24,231 bases of DNA from Saccoglossus kowalevskii (lineage: Eukaryota; Hemichordata; Enteropneusta; Harrimaniidae): NCBI RefSeq assembly GCF_000003605.2, contig NW_003135341.1, forward strand, positions 572,953-597,183, given 5' to 3'. Position 1 is the first letter of the stretch; every line of letters begins with the position of its first letter. Below are positions 11,125 through 16,987 of the stretch, one piece after another. A model generated the notes under the pieces. The model was not told the DNA's origin and searched no databases. It worked only from the letters and a program-made list of their open reading frames with translations. A program made the translations under genes and the position numbers.

Positions 11125-14100
11125 TACTGTATTTATATAATGTACAACGATTTGAAGATATAACAATATATAATATATGTGTATATGATTGCCCTTGCCC
11201 TTGCCTTACATGTATATGTTTTACTGTGAACTCACTGTCAATTTGTATACTGCATAGTTCTATAGCAGGGTCCATAGCGTTGGAAAATCCTTTGAAAGTC
11301 TTTGAATTTTTTGAGGTCTGGAGAGTCCTTTGAGTTGTCTTTAAATTACAGGGAAAATTAAAAAATCTTTGAATAGTATTTAAATTTCTTCATAGTTATT
11401 AATTCATCTCAGAAAGGCCCGTTTTCTCCAGGGAAGTACCATATCCTCAGAACTTTTATGAGCTTTGGTGATGATGTTGGCCTGAATTAAAGGGTCAAAA
11501 TGTCTTGGAAAAATGCAAGAAAGTTTGGGAAAAGGTCTGGAAAAGTCTTAGAAATCATTTGGCTCTTGCTTGGCTATGGACCCTATGTATTGGGAGCAGT
11601 GTGCTCTCTACGCCAAGATGATGTGCCACTGACACACAAAGATTTACTGTGATGCAATTTGTTATGCTAATTTTAATACTGGCATGTAATTGACACAATA
11701 GGAAATCATACATTGATACAGTGATTTTGAACAAACATTCTACTATAGTTAATCGGTAAAATGAAATTCACATTTTATAAACAAAATAATGTAGGACCAC
11801 AACACATTTTTTGTGCCTCAAGTTATTTATACACTCACATACATTATAATTTTTTTTCTTGAAGACTGACCTTCCTGGTAATCAAAAAGCTGACTCAACT
11901 TTATTTTGGGGATTCCATTTTGATTTTGATTACCACAAAATCAGTCCTTTTATTGGGAGGATTGGGAGTTTGCAGGAGAAAGCCAACACTGGCGAGGTCT
12001 TTGCGTACTGCCTCACATTTATCACAATTATAAAACATTATTTAAGTGTGAGCTTGCTACATATGTGCGCAAGAAAAAATGAACTCCTTATATGTACGTA
12101 CATGTATTAGAGGTTCTCACTTCAAGTACACAACAGGAAATAACTACCTGCTATATGTAGCTTAGTGATTCTCAGAGTACAGAGATCAAAGCATTTTTGT
12201 CATGAGACAATCTACCGGTAATTGGAATATATATATTTCGATCCTTGGATTTGAAGTAACCTGGTAAACATGGAAAAATTGCCATACAGATCATTGGTTT
12301 TTGCTCCCTCATTATGGGAGATCAGATGAAAAGTTAAGTAAATCGTGATTTCAGGTATCTAATATTTTTTTCTCTCCACTTACTGTTCGCAGAAAGCATG
12401 TGACATGGCATTGGATGCAGTTGCTATGTTACCTGATTCGGATTTCAGCACTGTCAAGTCACTGGGCCATGAAGATTCAAAGTCAAATAGTTTACAATTT
12501 GTTTGTTGTGCATCAATGTATGTGTTACAGTATTGTATAAAACTTATCCTCATGTGTTTTAAGGTAAACAAGCTGGTAATCTTATCTACTGTAAGAGACT
12601 TTATTTTCACTTGGAATTTATTTTCACTGTTTTTGCTGGAGGAATGATTCAGTGAAAATAAAATCCAGCGAATGTACTTTTTTTCCTATACTTTACATTC
12701 AACTCGTCAAAAATCAGTGAAAATTTAATTCCATACAAAACACCCAAAAAGTCTTTTCAGCGAAAATTTATTCCAGCTAAAATAAAGTATTTTACAGTAT
12801 TCTCTTACTCTACTATGATTTATGACCCGTCAACCCATAATGAGGCAAAAGCACACTTTGTGCAACATTATTTGCAAGGTGTTTAATAAACTATCGGGCA
12901 GCAGCCATGTACTAGATGGAATGCTTTGATCAAGAATGCTGAGCAGACGATGATGTCCTTACAAAATTGTCTGATTTCAATATTGAAATCCCTTGTTATT
13001 GGCGTTATTATTTTATTTTATGTTGATTTTAGTATTAAACACTTGTTATCTCATAATTCCTATTATTTTTATAAATTTAAATTCTACTCTAATTTCCACA
13101 GAAAATATTCAACAGTGGTGGGATGAACGAGATAGCCTTAGGTCACATGTTAGTCATGATGCAATATGATTGGCCGAAAGAAGAGAAAACCTTTCGTCAA
13201 GTGATTGATGTGATTATGCAGCAAGGGACTTTTACTTACACAATGTTTTTCAAGTATGTTATCAGTATCCTTACATTATACCAATCAGAAGCCCACATTT
13301 TTAGTCCCCGTTCGAACACAGTCCAAAAACGGGGACTTATGTTTTGACTTCCGTGTGTCCGGAACTGTATCTTAGAAATGCCTGGACCAATCACGATTAA
13401 ACTTCACAAATACATCATACATTACATTATACATATGTGCATCAATTTGTTTCACGATCTGATTCAAGATGGCTGAATGGCAGCCATTTATGTACTGAAA
13501 ATCATCAAAATTAAGCATTTCTTGGCTGTTTAAGATGGATTTTGTTCAAACTTGGTATATACATTGGACATTATAGGACCTTGAGGCACATTATTTTGTT
13601 TTTCAGATAAGATTCAAAATGGCCGACTGGCTTTGACTGATTATGTTCAAATTTTAAATATTCATTATACATCATGTCGTAGATATACAGATATATTGGT
13701 TTGACGATCCTATTAAAAATGGCCGAATGGTGGCCATTTTTGTGTTAAAAAATCATCAAATATCAAGCATTTCTGGCATTTATAGATGGATTTCGTTCAA
13801 ACTTGGTACATACGTTAAACATTATGGGTTCCTGATGCAATCATTTTATTTTTCAGATTGGATTCAAAATGGCTGACTGGCGGCCATTTTGTTTTAATGA
13901 ATGGGCTTCTAGAGCCATATCTCTGACATGCTTTGACTGATTATGTTCAAATTTTTAATATTCATTTATATATTATGTTATATATATATACATGTATTCA
14001 AAATGGCTGATTTTGTTTTAATTAATGCTGTTCCAGAGCAATATCTCTCAATTTGAGCAAGTACTCGTTTGACAATCAGATACAAGTGTCAATCATTTTA

Positions 14101-16987
14101 ATGTTAAACAATCATCATTAATCATATTCCTAACATGGTTATATTCTAGCTATATTACTATAAACAAAACTATATATCTTAAATTTGATAACTAACGGGG
14201 ACTGTGCCATGCATGGCTGTGTTACATGACATAAGTGATGACCAATCAAATATTGATTAATGTGCATGTGTTCTACACTCCAGAAAAAACTTTCCCAGGA
14301 CTTCAGGGCATATAAGTACAATATTAGTCCCTTGAAGAAAACATGGTTCTTCTCCAGTGACAATTTTGTGCTATTAATGTAAAATACTGATACAACAAAT
14401 TTAGCATTTAATAGTAGTGGGCTAAAAATAGTTTTTATAAACCTGTCATTTCTTCATTAAAATTAACCTCAAAATTCTTTGATCAAAATCTTGACTGTCA
14501 ACTGATTTGTTTTTGTGATATGATAATTTAACAGCATTTGTGTTAAAGAAATTCATGATGTTCACTGTGACTTGCTGTGCTATGAAATGTCCACTGCTAC
14601 AAAAGTCACCTTGACTTGCTCTCTCAAAGATCTCAATGTAATTTCAGTTTTCCCTGAAAAATGTTACTTGTAACAAAATGAAGCGATATACAAGAATTTC
14701 CATTTCATCTGTAATCAGTTTAAGTCACTAGGCATAAATACTGAGGATTTGGGCACCTGAAAAGCATTGTCTGTGAAATACTCATAGAAATTGCTTATTT
14801 ATTGTTTTTTTATGTCCATAATTTTCTCAAAAATATACACAATATGTGACATGGAAATTACTATTCAACGAAATGTTAATTTTGAATTTTATATTATATT
14901 TAAATCTAATTAAGTACCCATTTACTTACCATTTTGTATACTAGTAGTAAAGGTCATGAATATGAATGTGCAGATGAATATTTATGACTCATTAATAAAA
15001 TCCTGAAAAATAATGAACACTGAATATTAATGAATCACGAATAATAATGAATATTGTGAATATTAATGACCCATGAATAATAATGAATATTGTGCATAAA
15101 TGTGATAGGATAATTTTGTTAGTAAGGTTCTTTAACTTAGTTAGATATCGATATTTTAGAAGAGGTGTCGTTTTTAAGGACAGATGACGGTGGAAAAGTG
15201 GAACTGGAGTTATTAGTGCAAGCCCCATCTCAACATAGGTAGGTACACCCCATGAACTGAGGGCAGAATCTCAATAAAATTTAAACCAGTGTTTTTTGCA
15301 TAATTTTCGTACTTTGTTCATATCTTGTTTATATCCATGTAGTGAACATTGATACTCAACACATTGTGTTCTGCCGCAAGGTTCTATATGCTAACCCTTT
15401 GAGAACGTCAAAGTCAAATTTTGTCAACGTCAGAAATTCAATCCTAAATAATTTTTTTCATATTTTTCATAAGACCTGTAGCCCAGAGGAAATGACCATT
15501 TGGTTAAAAAAAAATGAATTACCAAATAATAACTAAAAATAGATAAAATTTCACACCAAAATGTTGGCATTCAACGTGATGGATGAAAACAAAAACTCAT
15601 CTTTTGGCCACTTGAAGTAGTCATTGCGAAAAAAAGTTTCTCGTGTATTTACAAATTCACAACTAAAATTAAGTAGTACTTGTACTGTATTAGGTCCAAA
15701 AATGTTTACCGGACTTTTATTTTTTTGGTGTTTGCTGAAATATTGAAATAAATGAAAGAAGAACAGCAAATAAAAAGCACCTTTCTGTTAACCCCCCCCC
15801 CCCCCCCCGATCTCAGGACTAGAAGCATGTTTCATAATTCTCTTGGTTCAATGCAATTGCCTTCTTTGTTGAAATTTACCCATAATGCACTATGCACATA
15901 AAAACGTTTCAACATTGCACTTGTTCGTATTCAGTTTGTGTGCAACAAATGTAAAAAAAAAAATGAACTCGTGGCTGGCGTATTTTTCTCGTTGTCTTCA
16001 CTCTTTATTTAATCACATGTGGTTTCTCTTTTCCCTTCTATCTTCTTTCTATATCAATACTCATCACACAATTATATACCACAGTGACAAATCAAGGTAA
16101 GGCAAGCCAGAAAACCAGTCGGTGACAAGGCATCCCATTTCAGTGCACATTCTCAGAATATCGAATGCTTTTGGTCGTTTGTATTGTAGTGTCGCATACT
16201 TTTGAGATTCTGTTAAATTTTCTTTTCCATTCACTCGCTTAATTTATCAATTAGAAAGATGAGATAACCAGGATATCACATTTGTGACTCTTCAATATTT
16301 ATTAAATTTTTGATTTATATATGTAGTAACTTTCATTTGTTCCTCACCAAAGGATTGGAAGCAATCCTCGTGGGGGGGGGGGACTACGTCACAGACGTTC
16401 CACGTTTCTAAGACACGCACCACTGTACCATGTATTTCTATGGGCTCTGCGTGAGCTGCTGTGCAACACTGAAGAGCCGGTGAAAATAGCTAAATTCGAG
16501 AAAACAGCACAAAATCAACTTTGAAGTAATCTGGACAACCAAATTTATATATGTTGCATATGCAGGGGTAATCTTTTCACACTATTCGGGGAGTCTCAAC
16601 ATTTTTTTTTTCCAAAGTAAGTTTTCGGCCTTTGTTTTCACAGTGATGGCTGCCAGGCGGTGAAAATGCCCGGATGTCCGCCCCGGAAAATAGAAAATTA
16701 CTACACTTCATTTCACTATCTGTAATGAATGTATTGTTCACTTTTCCTATTACAATTTAAAAAATAAACAACTTTGTTCCGTCTTCACACGACTCTTGAG
16801 GCTATGTGCATTCTATATTTTTTACAGACAAAGAACAGTCACTCGAGGACTGACAAAAGGTGGAGAGGAAGGACTGAAAGTCGCTATGGAAAAACAGATG
16901 ACGCGATATGACGACAATCTGTTGTGTCTGATTAAACAGTTTCTGACGGAAGAAAGGGGAGGTATTCGCCAGGCAATGGTGTTGTGA
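216..16987 (+). CDS. INTS10: INTS10, Integrator complex subunit 10: 3' fifteen exons (5' partial)
   Basis: Exons by my reading: 216-272, 1928-2010, 2354-2435, 3890-4079, 4178-4309, 5920-6089, 6606-6721, 7411-7546, 8746-8828, 9591-9650, 10550-10609, 12393-12563, 13102-13264, 15145-15238, 16828-16987. Joined they give 584 residues and a TGA with no internal stop, and every exon junction is in phase. Identification rests on family blocks remembered from vertebrate INTS10: LFESLP near the start, NCFRKL, EGLTEK..IV.PW, ALGH, FF.YV.NID.LEE, and a final exon with TVTRG.TKG. Human INTS10 is about 710 residues, so roughly the first 110-120 are missing to the left. INTS10 is an alpha-helical scaffold subunit of the nuclear Integrator complex. 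It belongs to the INTS10-INTS13-INTS14(-INTS15) module. Integrator cleaves snRNA 3' ends and nascent RNA at paused RNA polymerase II. No catalytic motif is expected or seen. Most introns carry repeats. Confidence 0.93.
1067..1278 (-). mobile_element. Foldback MITE, TACTGTAAAA family, copy A1
   Basis: The left end reads ATACTGTAAAATACTTTATT and continues with CACTGGAATTTATTTTCGC. The right end is its approximate reverse complement (AATTCCAAGTGAAAATAAAG, then TATTCCACAG). The interior (TTTTTGGCGAGTTGAATGTA, and TCACTGAATCATTCCT) is the reverse complement of the interior of the copies at 12587 and 21825, so this copy is inverted relative to them. There is no coding capacity; it is a non-autonomous DNA element of about 210 bp. 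No clear target-site duplication. Confidence 0.8.
1526..1674. mobile_element. Short foldback element (core 1543-1656)
   Basis: CAAACTGTTCTAT at 1543 is matched by its reverse complement ATAGAACAGTTTG at 1644-1656. Pairing continues inward (AATTATGGGTATTT against AAATACTCATAATT) for about 45 bases per arm. It continues outward with mismatches to about 1526 and 1674. Nearly the whole segment folds on itself, as in a foldback MITE or solo-terminus relic. Confidence 0.7.
1689..1897. mobile_element. MITE with TTAA..CTTTGAG termini
   Basis: The left end TTAAATCTTTGAG (1689-1701) and the right end CTCAAAGTGTTAA (1885-1897) are inverted repeats with two mismatches. The interior carries GTAGTCAATAGGAAACTATG and CATTTGGTCCAAAATGATAT. 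Related interior words (CATTTGGTT.AAA) occur near 680-800 and near 15393-15545. I recall similarly ended repeats as widespread in marine invertebrate genomes, but I cannot name the family. About 209 bp, no ORF. Confidence 0.65.
1928..2010 (+). CDS. INTS10: INTS10 exon (EHTKDLLSHC..)
   Basis: Acceptor TTTTTCAG, donor GGG|gtaagt. The exon completes a split codon and reads EHTKDLLSHCKLQLLLISKF.., ending in VITHG. It is the helical repeat region following the LFESLP block. It ends on a whole codon. Confidence 0.9.
2165..2302 (+). repeat. Dispersed ~140-bp repeat E, copy 1
   Basis: Between AAGTAAGGGTATT and CTTACACACAAC this segment matches, in reverse orientation, positions 21316-21455 in the GORASP gene. 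By eye roughly three quarters of bases agree, including GAGCTACGAAATAAAGAAAT against GAGTTACGAAATAAAAAAAA. Both copies also share an open frame reading YSP.KD.P.D.SYEIKK..FKIK. The repeat ends about 50 bases before the next exon. It may be a SINE-like sequence or a relic of a coding element. Confidence 0.7.
2354..2435 (+). CDS. INTS10: INTS10 exon (VKLVETLL..NCFRKLL)
   Basis: Acceptor TTACCTGCAG, donor ACTAG|gtttgt. It reads VKLVETLLSAEKMQAERNPL followed by NCFRKLLG, with the last glycine codon split. NCFRKL is a conserved INTS10 block. An open frame runs through the acceptor from 2204, but the upstream part is intron and repeat. Confidence 0.92.
2545..2761. mobile_element. Foldback MITE, related family B
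   Basis: Left end GAATACTGTAAAG and right end TTTTACAGTATTC are inverted repeats. They continue inward with TTCACTGGGTTTTAATTTTG against AATTTAAACCCAGTGAAAAT, giving arms of about 40 bases. The ends and the CACTGG/TTTCGC wording resemble the TACTGTAAAA family at 1067, 12587 and 21825, but the interior differs. It is therefore a sister subfamily. About 217 bp, no ORF. Confidence 0.78.
3035..3464. repeat. 57-bp minisatellite, array 1 (7 full units plus partial)
   Basis: Seven head-to-tail units of exactly 57 bp start at 3035, 3092, 3149, 3206, 3263, 3320 and 3377. A partial eighth starts at 3434 and fades by about 3464. A unit begins AGGCAGCCATACTGTCAGGT and ends TGAGTTAAACTAA. Units differ at only a few positions, so the array is young or homogenised. 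It contains AACTCA..TGAGTT, a short inverted repeat. Because 57 is a multiple of three, the antisense strand stays open and repeats a 19-residue phrase; I do not read that as a gene. Confidence 0.95.
3466..3889 (+). other. INTS10 intron remainder, nothing recognised
   Basis: AT-rich intron sequence between the minisatellite and the next exon. I see no ORF, inverted repeat or RNA gene. It ends in the pyrimidine-rich acceptor TTTTATTTTCCAG. Confidence 0.6.
3890..4079 (+). CDS. INTS10: INTS10 exon (VCDVLPILL..)
   Basis: Acceptor ATTTTCCAG, donor AAG|gtaaga (AG carried over). It completes the glycine/valine junction codon and reads VCDVLPILLSIPDVP.., then a helix KQLAKWLQKSIEFYICYAV. A polar Ser/Pro/Lys-rich tail follows. 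This matches the vertebrate stretch DVLPLI..(LLYKYLNKAAEFYI) before its linker. Confidence 0.93.
4178..4309 (+). CDS. INTS10: INTS10 exon (EGLTEKESTIVTPW)
   Basis: Acceptor CAATTGCAG, donor CAG|gtaagg. It reads (R)FVFIEGLTEKESTIVTPW and continues ANLHNILLL..GWNTDN. EGLTEK..IV.PW is one of the most recognisable INTS10 signatures. The preceding intron is short, 98 bp. Confidence 0.95.
4541..4772. repeat. 57-bp minisatellite, array 2 (4 units)
   Basis: The same 57-bp unit and orientation as the array at 3035. Units start at 4541, 4598, 4655 and 4713 (the third has one extra base). Units are more diverged than in array 1. In the last unit the GGTGGTGTGGACT segment has become a run of 13 G (4732-4744). 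The two arrays lie in different introns and bracket the exons 3890-4079 and 4178-4309. Confidence 0.93.
4773..5102 (+). other. INTS10 intron segment, nothing recognised
   Basis: Between minisatellite array 2 and the next interspersed element I see no conserved ORF or structure. The 72-residue open frame from 4857 has no recognisable domain and no splice context. Confidence 0.55.
5103..5790 (+). mobile_element. Interspersed element C, copy 1 (~0.69 kb)
   Basis: It starts AGTCCTGGCGCAGTCCGAAA, then ACGGGGATTTATGG, and ends ATAACGGGTACT. It aligns along much of its length with 13303-14203, for example ATCTTAGACATGCCTGGACT and the modules around AAATGGCCA..GGCCATTTTG. It ends in near-identical sequence (TATAAACAAAACCATATATC, then TTAAATTTGATAA). 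It is shorter than copy 2 because one internal module is absent. No coding capacity seen. Confidence 0.8.
5920..6089 (+). CDS. INTS10: INTS10 exon (HRQQWLYLSRVYKACQ..)
   Basis: Acceptor TTACACACAG, donor GCAG|gtgaga. It reads (R)NHRQQWLYLSRVYKACQKM followed by helices ..IKPVFYSLIVLLFQCLHGYL and DPEQFAG. This corresponds to the vertebrate segment ending VYSTMLVFFKNAFQYV..LFQG. An open frame runs on into the intron to 6241, but the donor and the next exon's phase show where it stops. Confidence 0.92.
6182..6351. mobile_element. MITE with perfect 20-bp terminal inverted repeats
   Basis: AAATCTGTATTAGAAGCTGC at 6182-6201 is the exact reverse complement of GCAGCTTCTAATACAGATTT at 6332-6351. Just inside, both arms repeat a TAATAGAAG.(T/C).(C/G) phrase, with a further copy near 6279 (TTCTAATAGAAGCC). 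The element is 170 bp, noncoding, and starts 93 bases after the preceding exon. No obvious target-site duplication. Confidence 0.8.
6606..6721 (+). CDS. INTS10: INTS10 exon (Lys-rich linker)
   Basis: Acceptor ATTTTACAG, donor AAG|gtattt. It reads VNSSPSAQHGTLVLLHNVEV, then a basic cluster ATKKKKDKHEHKRARLLDK. Vertebrate INTS10 has the parallel order PSQVPLVLLEDV followed by HIHKKRKL. The basic cluster could act as a nuclear localisation signal; that is inference. Confidence 0.9.
7098..7255. repeat. GC-richer island with palindromes, flanked by 10-bp direct repeats
   Basis: GGCTCCGATA occurs at 7098-7107 and again at 7246-7255. Between them lie GCGTATACACGG and GCATGTATACAGGG (direct similarity), a perfect palindrome GGCTCGAGCC (7195-7204) and a second GGCTCGAGC (7232-7240). 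The base composition contrasts sharply with the AT-rich intron around it. It is probably an inserted element. The overlapping small ORFs have no recognisable domain. Confidence 0.5.
7411..7546 (+). CDS. INTS10: INTS10 exon (LLESFTTAVICWQLI)
   Basis: Acceptor GTTTACACAG, donor AAAG|gtcagt. It reads DDITETSKEHISVWGMNKDK, then SELLESFTTAVICWQLIQSD and EVFDK. It matches vertebrate TEVLESFKLARESWELL..EFLDKEF. One base of the next codon is left over. Confidence 0.93.
7547..8745 (+). other. INTS10 intron with AT-rich inverted repeats
   Basis: A 1199-bp intron with no coding signal. A 12-bp perfect inverted repeat AAATATTAACTC (7826-7837) pairs with GAGTTAATATTT (7851-7862). An imperfect one pairs ATTTGGTAATTGTTGT near 7999 with ACAACGATTACCAAAT near 8043. 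From 8070 to 8745 I see nothing further. Confidence 0.65.
8746..8828 (+). CDS. INTS10: INTS10 exon (DFKWLLHYWKS..)
   Basis: Acceptor TTGTTTAG, donor ACT|gtgagt. It reads DFKWLLHYWKSIKWTWLTSF followed by QIDMGVYT. Vertebrate INTS10 has the parallel FTRICLAWKTDTWLWLRIF..DM.IY here. Tryptophan spacing is conserved. Confidence 0.9.
9076..9294 (-). pseudogene. Non-LTR retrotransposon (LINE) reverse transcriptase C-terminal relic
   Basis: The minus-strand frame reads SLTKHIMQGKVEGCRNRGRP, then RREWEDDIKEWT and LADDRKGWKR. The order (L..I..G.VEG.R.RGRP...W.DDIKEWT...LA.DR..WKR) is the typical extreme C-terminus of animal LINE ORF2 proteins. Only this tail remains, with no endonuclease or polymerase core nearby. 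An overlapping frame (8919-9242) may contain the continuation after a frameshift. The fragment lies antisense in an INTS10 intron and is surely inactive. Confidence 0.75.
9295..9590 (+). other. INTS10 intron remainder, nothing recognised
   Basis: AT-rich intron sequence with no support for a gene. It ends in the acceptor TTTTTTTTCCAG. Confidence 0.55.
9591..9650 (+). CDS. INTS10: INTS10 exon (GDTAKSLVMLEERHESGEIQ)
   Basis: A 60-bp exon of 20 whole codons between TTTTTTCCAG and CAA|gtatgt. It lies where vertebrate INTS10 has GQYKKAIASLHHLAALQ. Both neighbouring exons are in phase. An open frame runs across it from 9447 to 9803, but only this part is bounded by good splice sites and fits the family. 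Confidence 0.85.
9651..10549 (+). other. INTS10 intron with a short palindromic element
   Basis: It contains a GC-richer block near 9826-9910 that I cannot identify and an inverted-repeat segment at 10194-10291. The rest is featureless AT-rich intron. The acceptor is CTCTTTCAG. Confidence 0.55.
10194..10291. repeat. 98-bp segment with perfect 13-bp inverted ends
   Basis: GGGGGTTGATTTC (10194-10206) and GAAATCAACCCCC (10279-10291) are exact reverse complements. The segment between is GC-richer than the intron and contains TTCCCTCATTCCCGG. Just outside, CCCAT.GCGAGA.ATGGG (10181-10196) can also fold. A C run of nine extends the right end. Confidence 0.6.
10550..10609 (+). CDS. INTS10: INTS10 exon (GQLEACLQLSSCFLAMKHYQ)
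   Basis: A 60-bp exon between CTCTTTCAG and CAG|gtcagt. It reads GQLEACLQLSSCFLAMKHYQ, matching the vertebrate helix LIQLATCHFALGEYR. Its last 25 bases and donor reappear after the assembly gap with one extra C (GCCAATG for GCAATG). Only the first copy keeps the frame. Confidence 0.88.
10585..10795. repeat. 50-N assembly gap with an 80/81-bp repeat on both sides
   Basis: Positions 10585-10664 (TTTCCTAGCAATGAAGCACT ... GTTTCTGCGATA) recur at 10715-10795 with a single inserted C. Between them are exactly 50 N (10665-10714). The repeat runs right up to both gap edges. This is the pattern of two overlapping contig ends that were scaffolded instead of merged. Confidence 0.9.
11033..11124. repeat. 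(AAT)n microsatellite
   Basis: About 92 bp of AAT/ATA repeats with one interruption near 11081-11091 (AATATAATATAAT). It lies in an INTS10 intron. The poly-Ile, poly-Tyr and poly-Leu frames across it are artefacts of the repeat. Confidence 0.95.
11267..11584. mobile_element. 318-bp MITE with perfect 12-bp termini
   Basis: AGGGTCCATAGC (11267-11278) and GCTATGGACCCT (11573-11584) are exact reverse complements. The interior is rich in GTCTTTGAA and GGAAAAGTCT phrases (GGAAAATCCTTTGAAAGTCT on one side, AAAGGTCTGGAAAAGTCTTA on the other). It has no ORF. The C before the left terminus would give a CAGGG start, as in many hAT elements, but I could not find an 8-bp target duplication. Confidence 0.72.
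11585..12392 (+). other. INTS10 intron remainder, nothing recognised
   Basis: No exon or element could be supported. The open frame at 11859-12110 follows a CTTGAAG that resembles an acceptor. Its peptide has no INTS10 counterpart, and the flanking exons already join in phase without it. Confidence 0.6.
12393..12563 (+). CDS. INTS10: INTS10 exon (KACDMALDAVAMLPDSDF..)
   Basis: 171 bp, 57 whole codons, between TTCGCAG and AAG|gtaaac. It reads KACDMALDAVAMLPDSDFST, a polar linker, then ASMYVLQYCIKLILMCFK. Vertebrate INTS10 has CEKVLDLM.. and a final MPYCLHLMLACFKLR in the same order. The linker between the helices is shorter here than I recall for vertebrates. Confidence 0.92.
12587..12799 (+). 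mobile_element. Foldback MITE, TACTGTAAAA family, copy A2
   Basis: It starts TACTGTAAGAGACTTTATTT and ends AATAAAGTATTTTACAGTA. Its interior (GGAATGATTCAGTGAAAATA, then AATCCAGCGAATGTACTTTT and ACATTCAACTCGTCAAAAAT) matches 21825-22033 in the same orientation and 1067-1278 inverted. It begins only 23 bases after the exon ending at 12563. Confidence 0.85.
12800..13101 (+). other. INTS10 intron remainder, nothing recognised
   Basis: AT-rich intron between MITE copy A2 and the next exon. No structure noted. The acceptor is TTTCCACAG. Confidence 0.5.
13102..13264 (+). CDS. INTS10: INTS10 exon (ALGHMLVMMQYDWP..)
   Basis: Acceptor AATTTCCACAG. It reads KIFNSGGMNEIALGHMLVMM, QYDWPKEEKTFRQVIDVIMQ and QGTFTYTMFFKYVI, then one base. 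It matches vertebrate DDMALGHVIVLLQQEWPRGE..KICQQGNFQYENFFNYV. I set the end at ATCA|gtatcc because it alone rebuilds the conserved FF.YV.NID across the junction in phase. A consensus-looking gtatgt 11 bases earlier (13254) gives the wrong phase for the next exon. Confidence 0.88.
13303..14203 (+). mobile_element. Interspersed element C, copy 2 (901 bp)
   Basis: Its ends AGTCCCCGTT (13303-13312) and AACGGGGACT (14194-14203) are perfect 10-bp inverted repeats. A second AACGGGGACT at 13328-13337 makes the left end a hairpin by itself. The interior is built of repeated modules. Each has GTTCAAACTTGGTA.ATAC, then TTTTCAGAT..GATTCAAAATG, then a (A)AATGGC..GGCCATTTT hairpin and TTTGACTGATTATGTTCAAA. 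It is the same family as 5103-5790 and the reversed fragment at 22655-22880. Noncoding. It starts 38 bases after an exon end. Confidence 0.85.
14204..14950 (+). other. INTS10 intron segment, nothing recognised
   Basis: About 750 bp of intron in which I found no exon, inverted repeat or RNA gene. The minus-strand 74-residue frame at 14139-14363 has no recognisable motif. Confidence 0.5.
14955..15100. repeat. Degenerate 36-bp tandem repeat
   Basis: The phrase GAATATTAATGAATCACGAA plus TAATAATGAATATTGT starts at 15022 and again at 15058 with few changes (period 36). Weaker relatives precede it from about 14955. The array is AT-rich and ends 45 bases before the next exon. Confidence 0.7.
15145..15238 (+). 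CDS. INTS10: INTS10 exon (IDILEEVSFLRTDDGGK..)
   Basis: Acceptor TTAACTTAGTTAG, donor ATAG|gtaggt. With the A left from the previous exon it reads NIDILEEVSFLRTDDGGKVE, then LELLVQAPSQHR. Vertebrate [24 protein letters not shown] is collinear. Other AG sites nearby (15140, 15160) give the wrong phase or lose the conserved NID. Confidence 0.92.
15393..15545 (+). repeat. Degenerate relative of the TTAACACTTTGAG element
   Basis: CTAACCCTTTGAGAACG at about 15393 resembles the terminus of the element at 1689. Inside, AAGACCTGTAGCCCAGAGGA and CCATTTGGTTAAAAA resemble GTAGTCAATAGGAAAC and CATTTGGTCCAAAA there, and AAGACCTGTTGC near 688. I cannot define the right end. Confidence 0.45.
15546..16827 (+). 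other. Last INTS10 intron, remainder
   Basis: It holds a C run of about 19 (near 15791-15809), a G run (near 16372-16382) and a GC-richer stretch at about 16380-16690 that I cannot identify. No exon could be supported. The open frame at 15885-16100 has no known motif. The acceptor before the final exon is TTTTTTACAG. Confidence 0.55.
16828..16987 (+). CDS. INTS10: INTS10 final coding exon and stop
   Basis: It reads (R)QRTVTRGLTKGGEEGLKVA, then MEKQMTRYDDNLLCLIKQFL and TEERGGIRQAMVL followed by TGA. Vertebrate INTS10 ends with the collinear [29 protein letters not shown]..LHRF. This block is the clearest single proof of the gene's identity. The open frame begins upstream at 16796, but the acceptor at 16826-16827 and the phase set the exon start. 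Confidence 0.96.

Noticed and set aside
10861-11275. Minus-strand ORFs with poly-Tyr, poly-Leu and poly-Ile
   Set aside because: They are translations of the AAT microsatellite at 11033-11124.
11859-12110. Possible extra INTS10 exon after an AAG at about 11865
   Set aside because: The peptide has no counterpart in the family. The exons at 10550 and 12393 already join in phase and in the conserved order.
13250-13260. Donor gtatgt at 13254 as the exon end
   Set aside because: It gives phase 2, but every plausible acceptor before the IDILEE exon needs phase 0 or 1. The conserved NID would also be lost.
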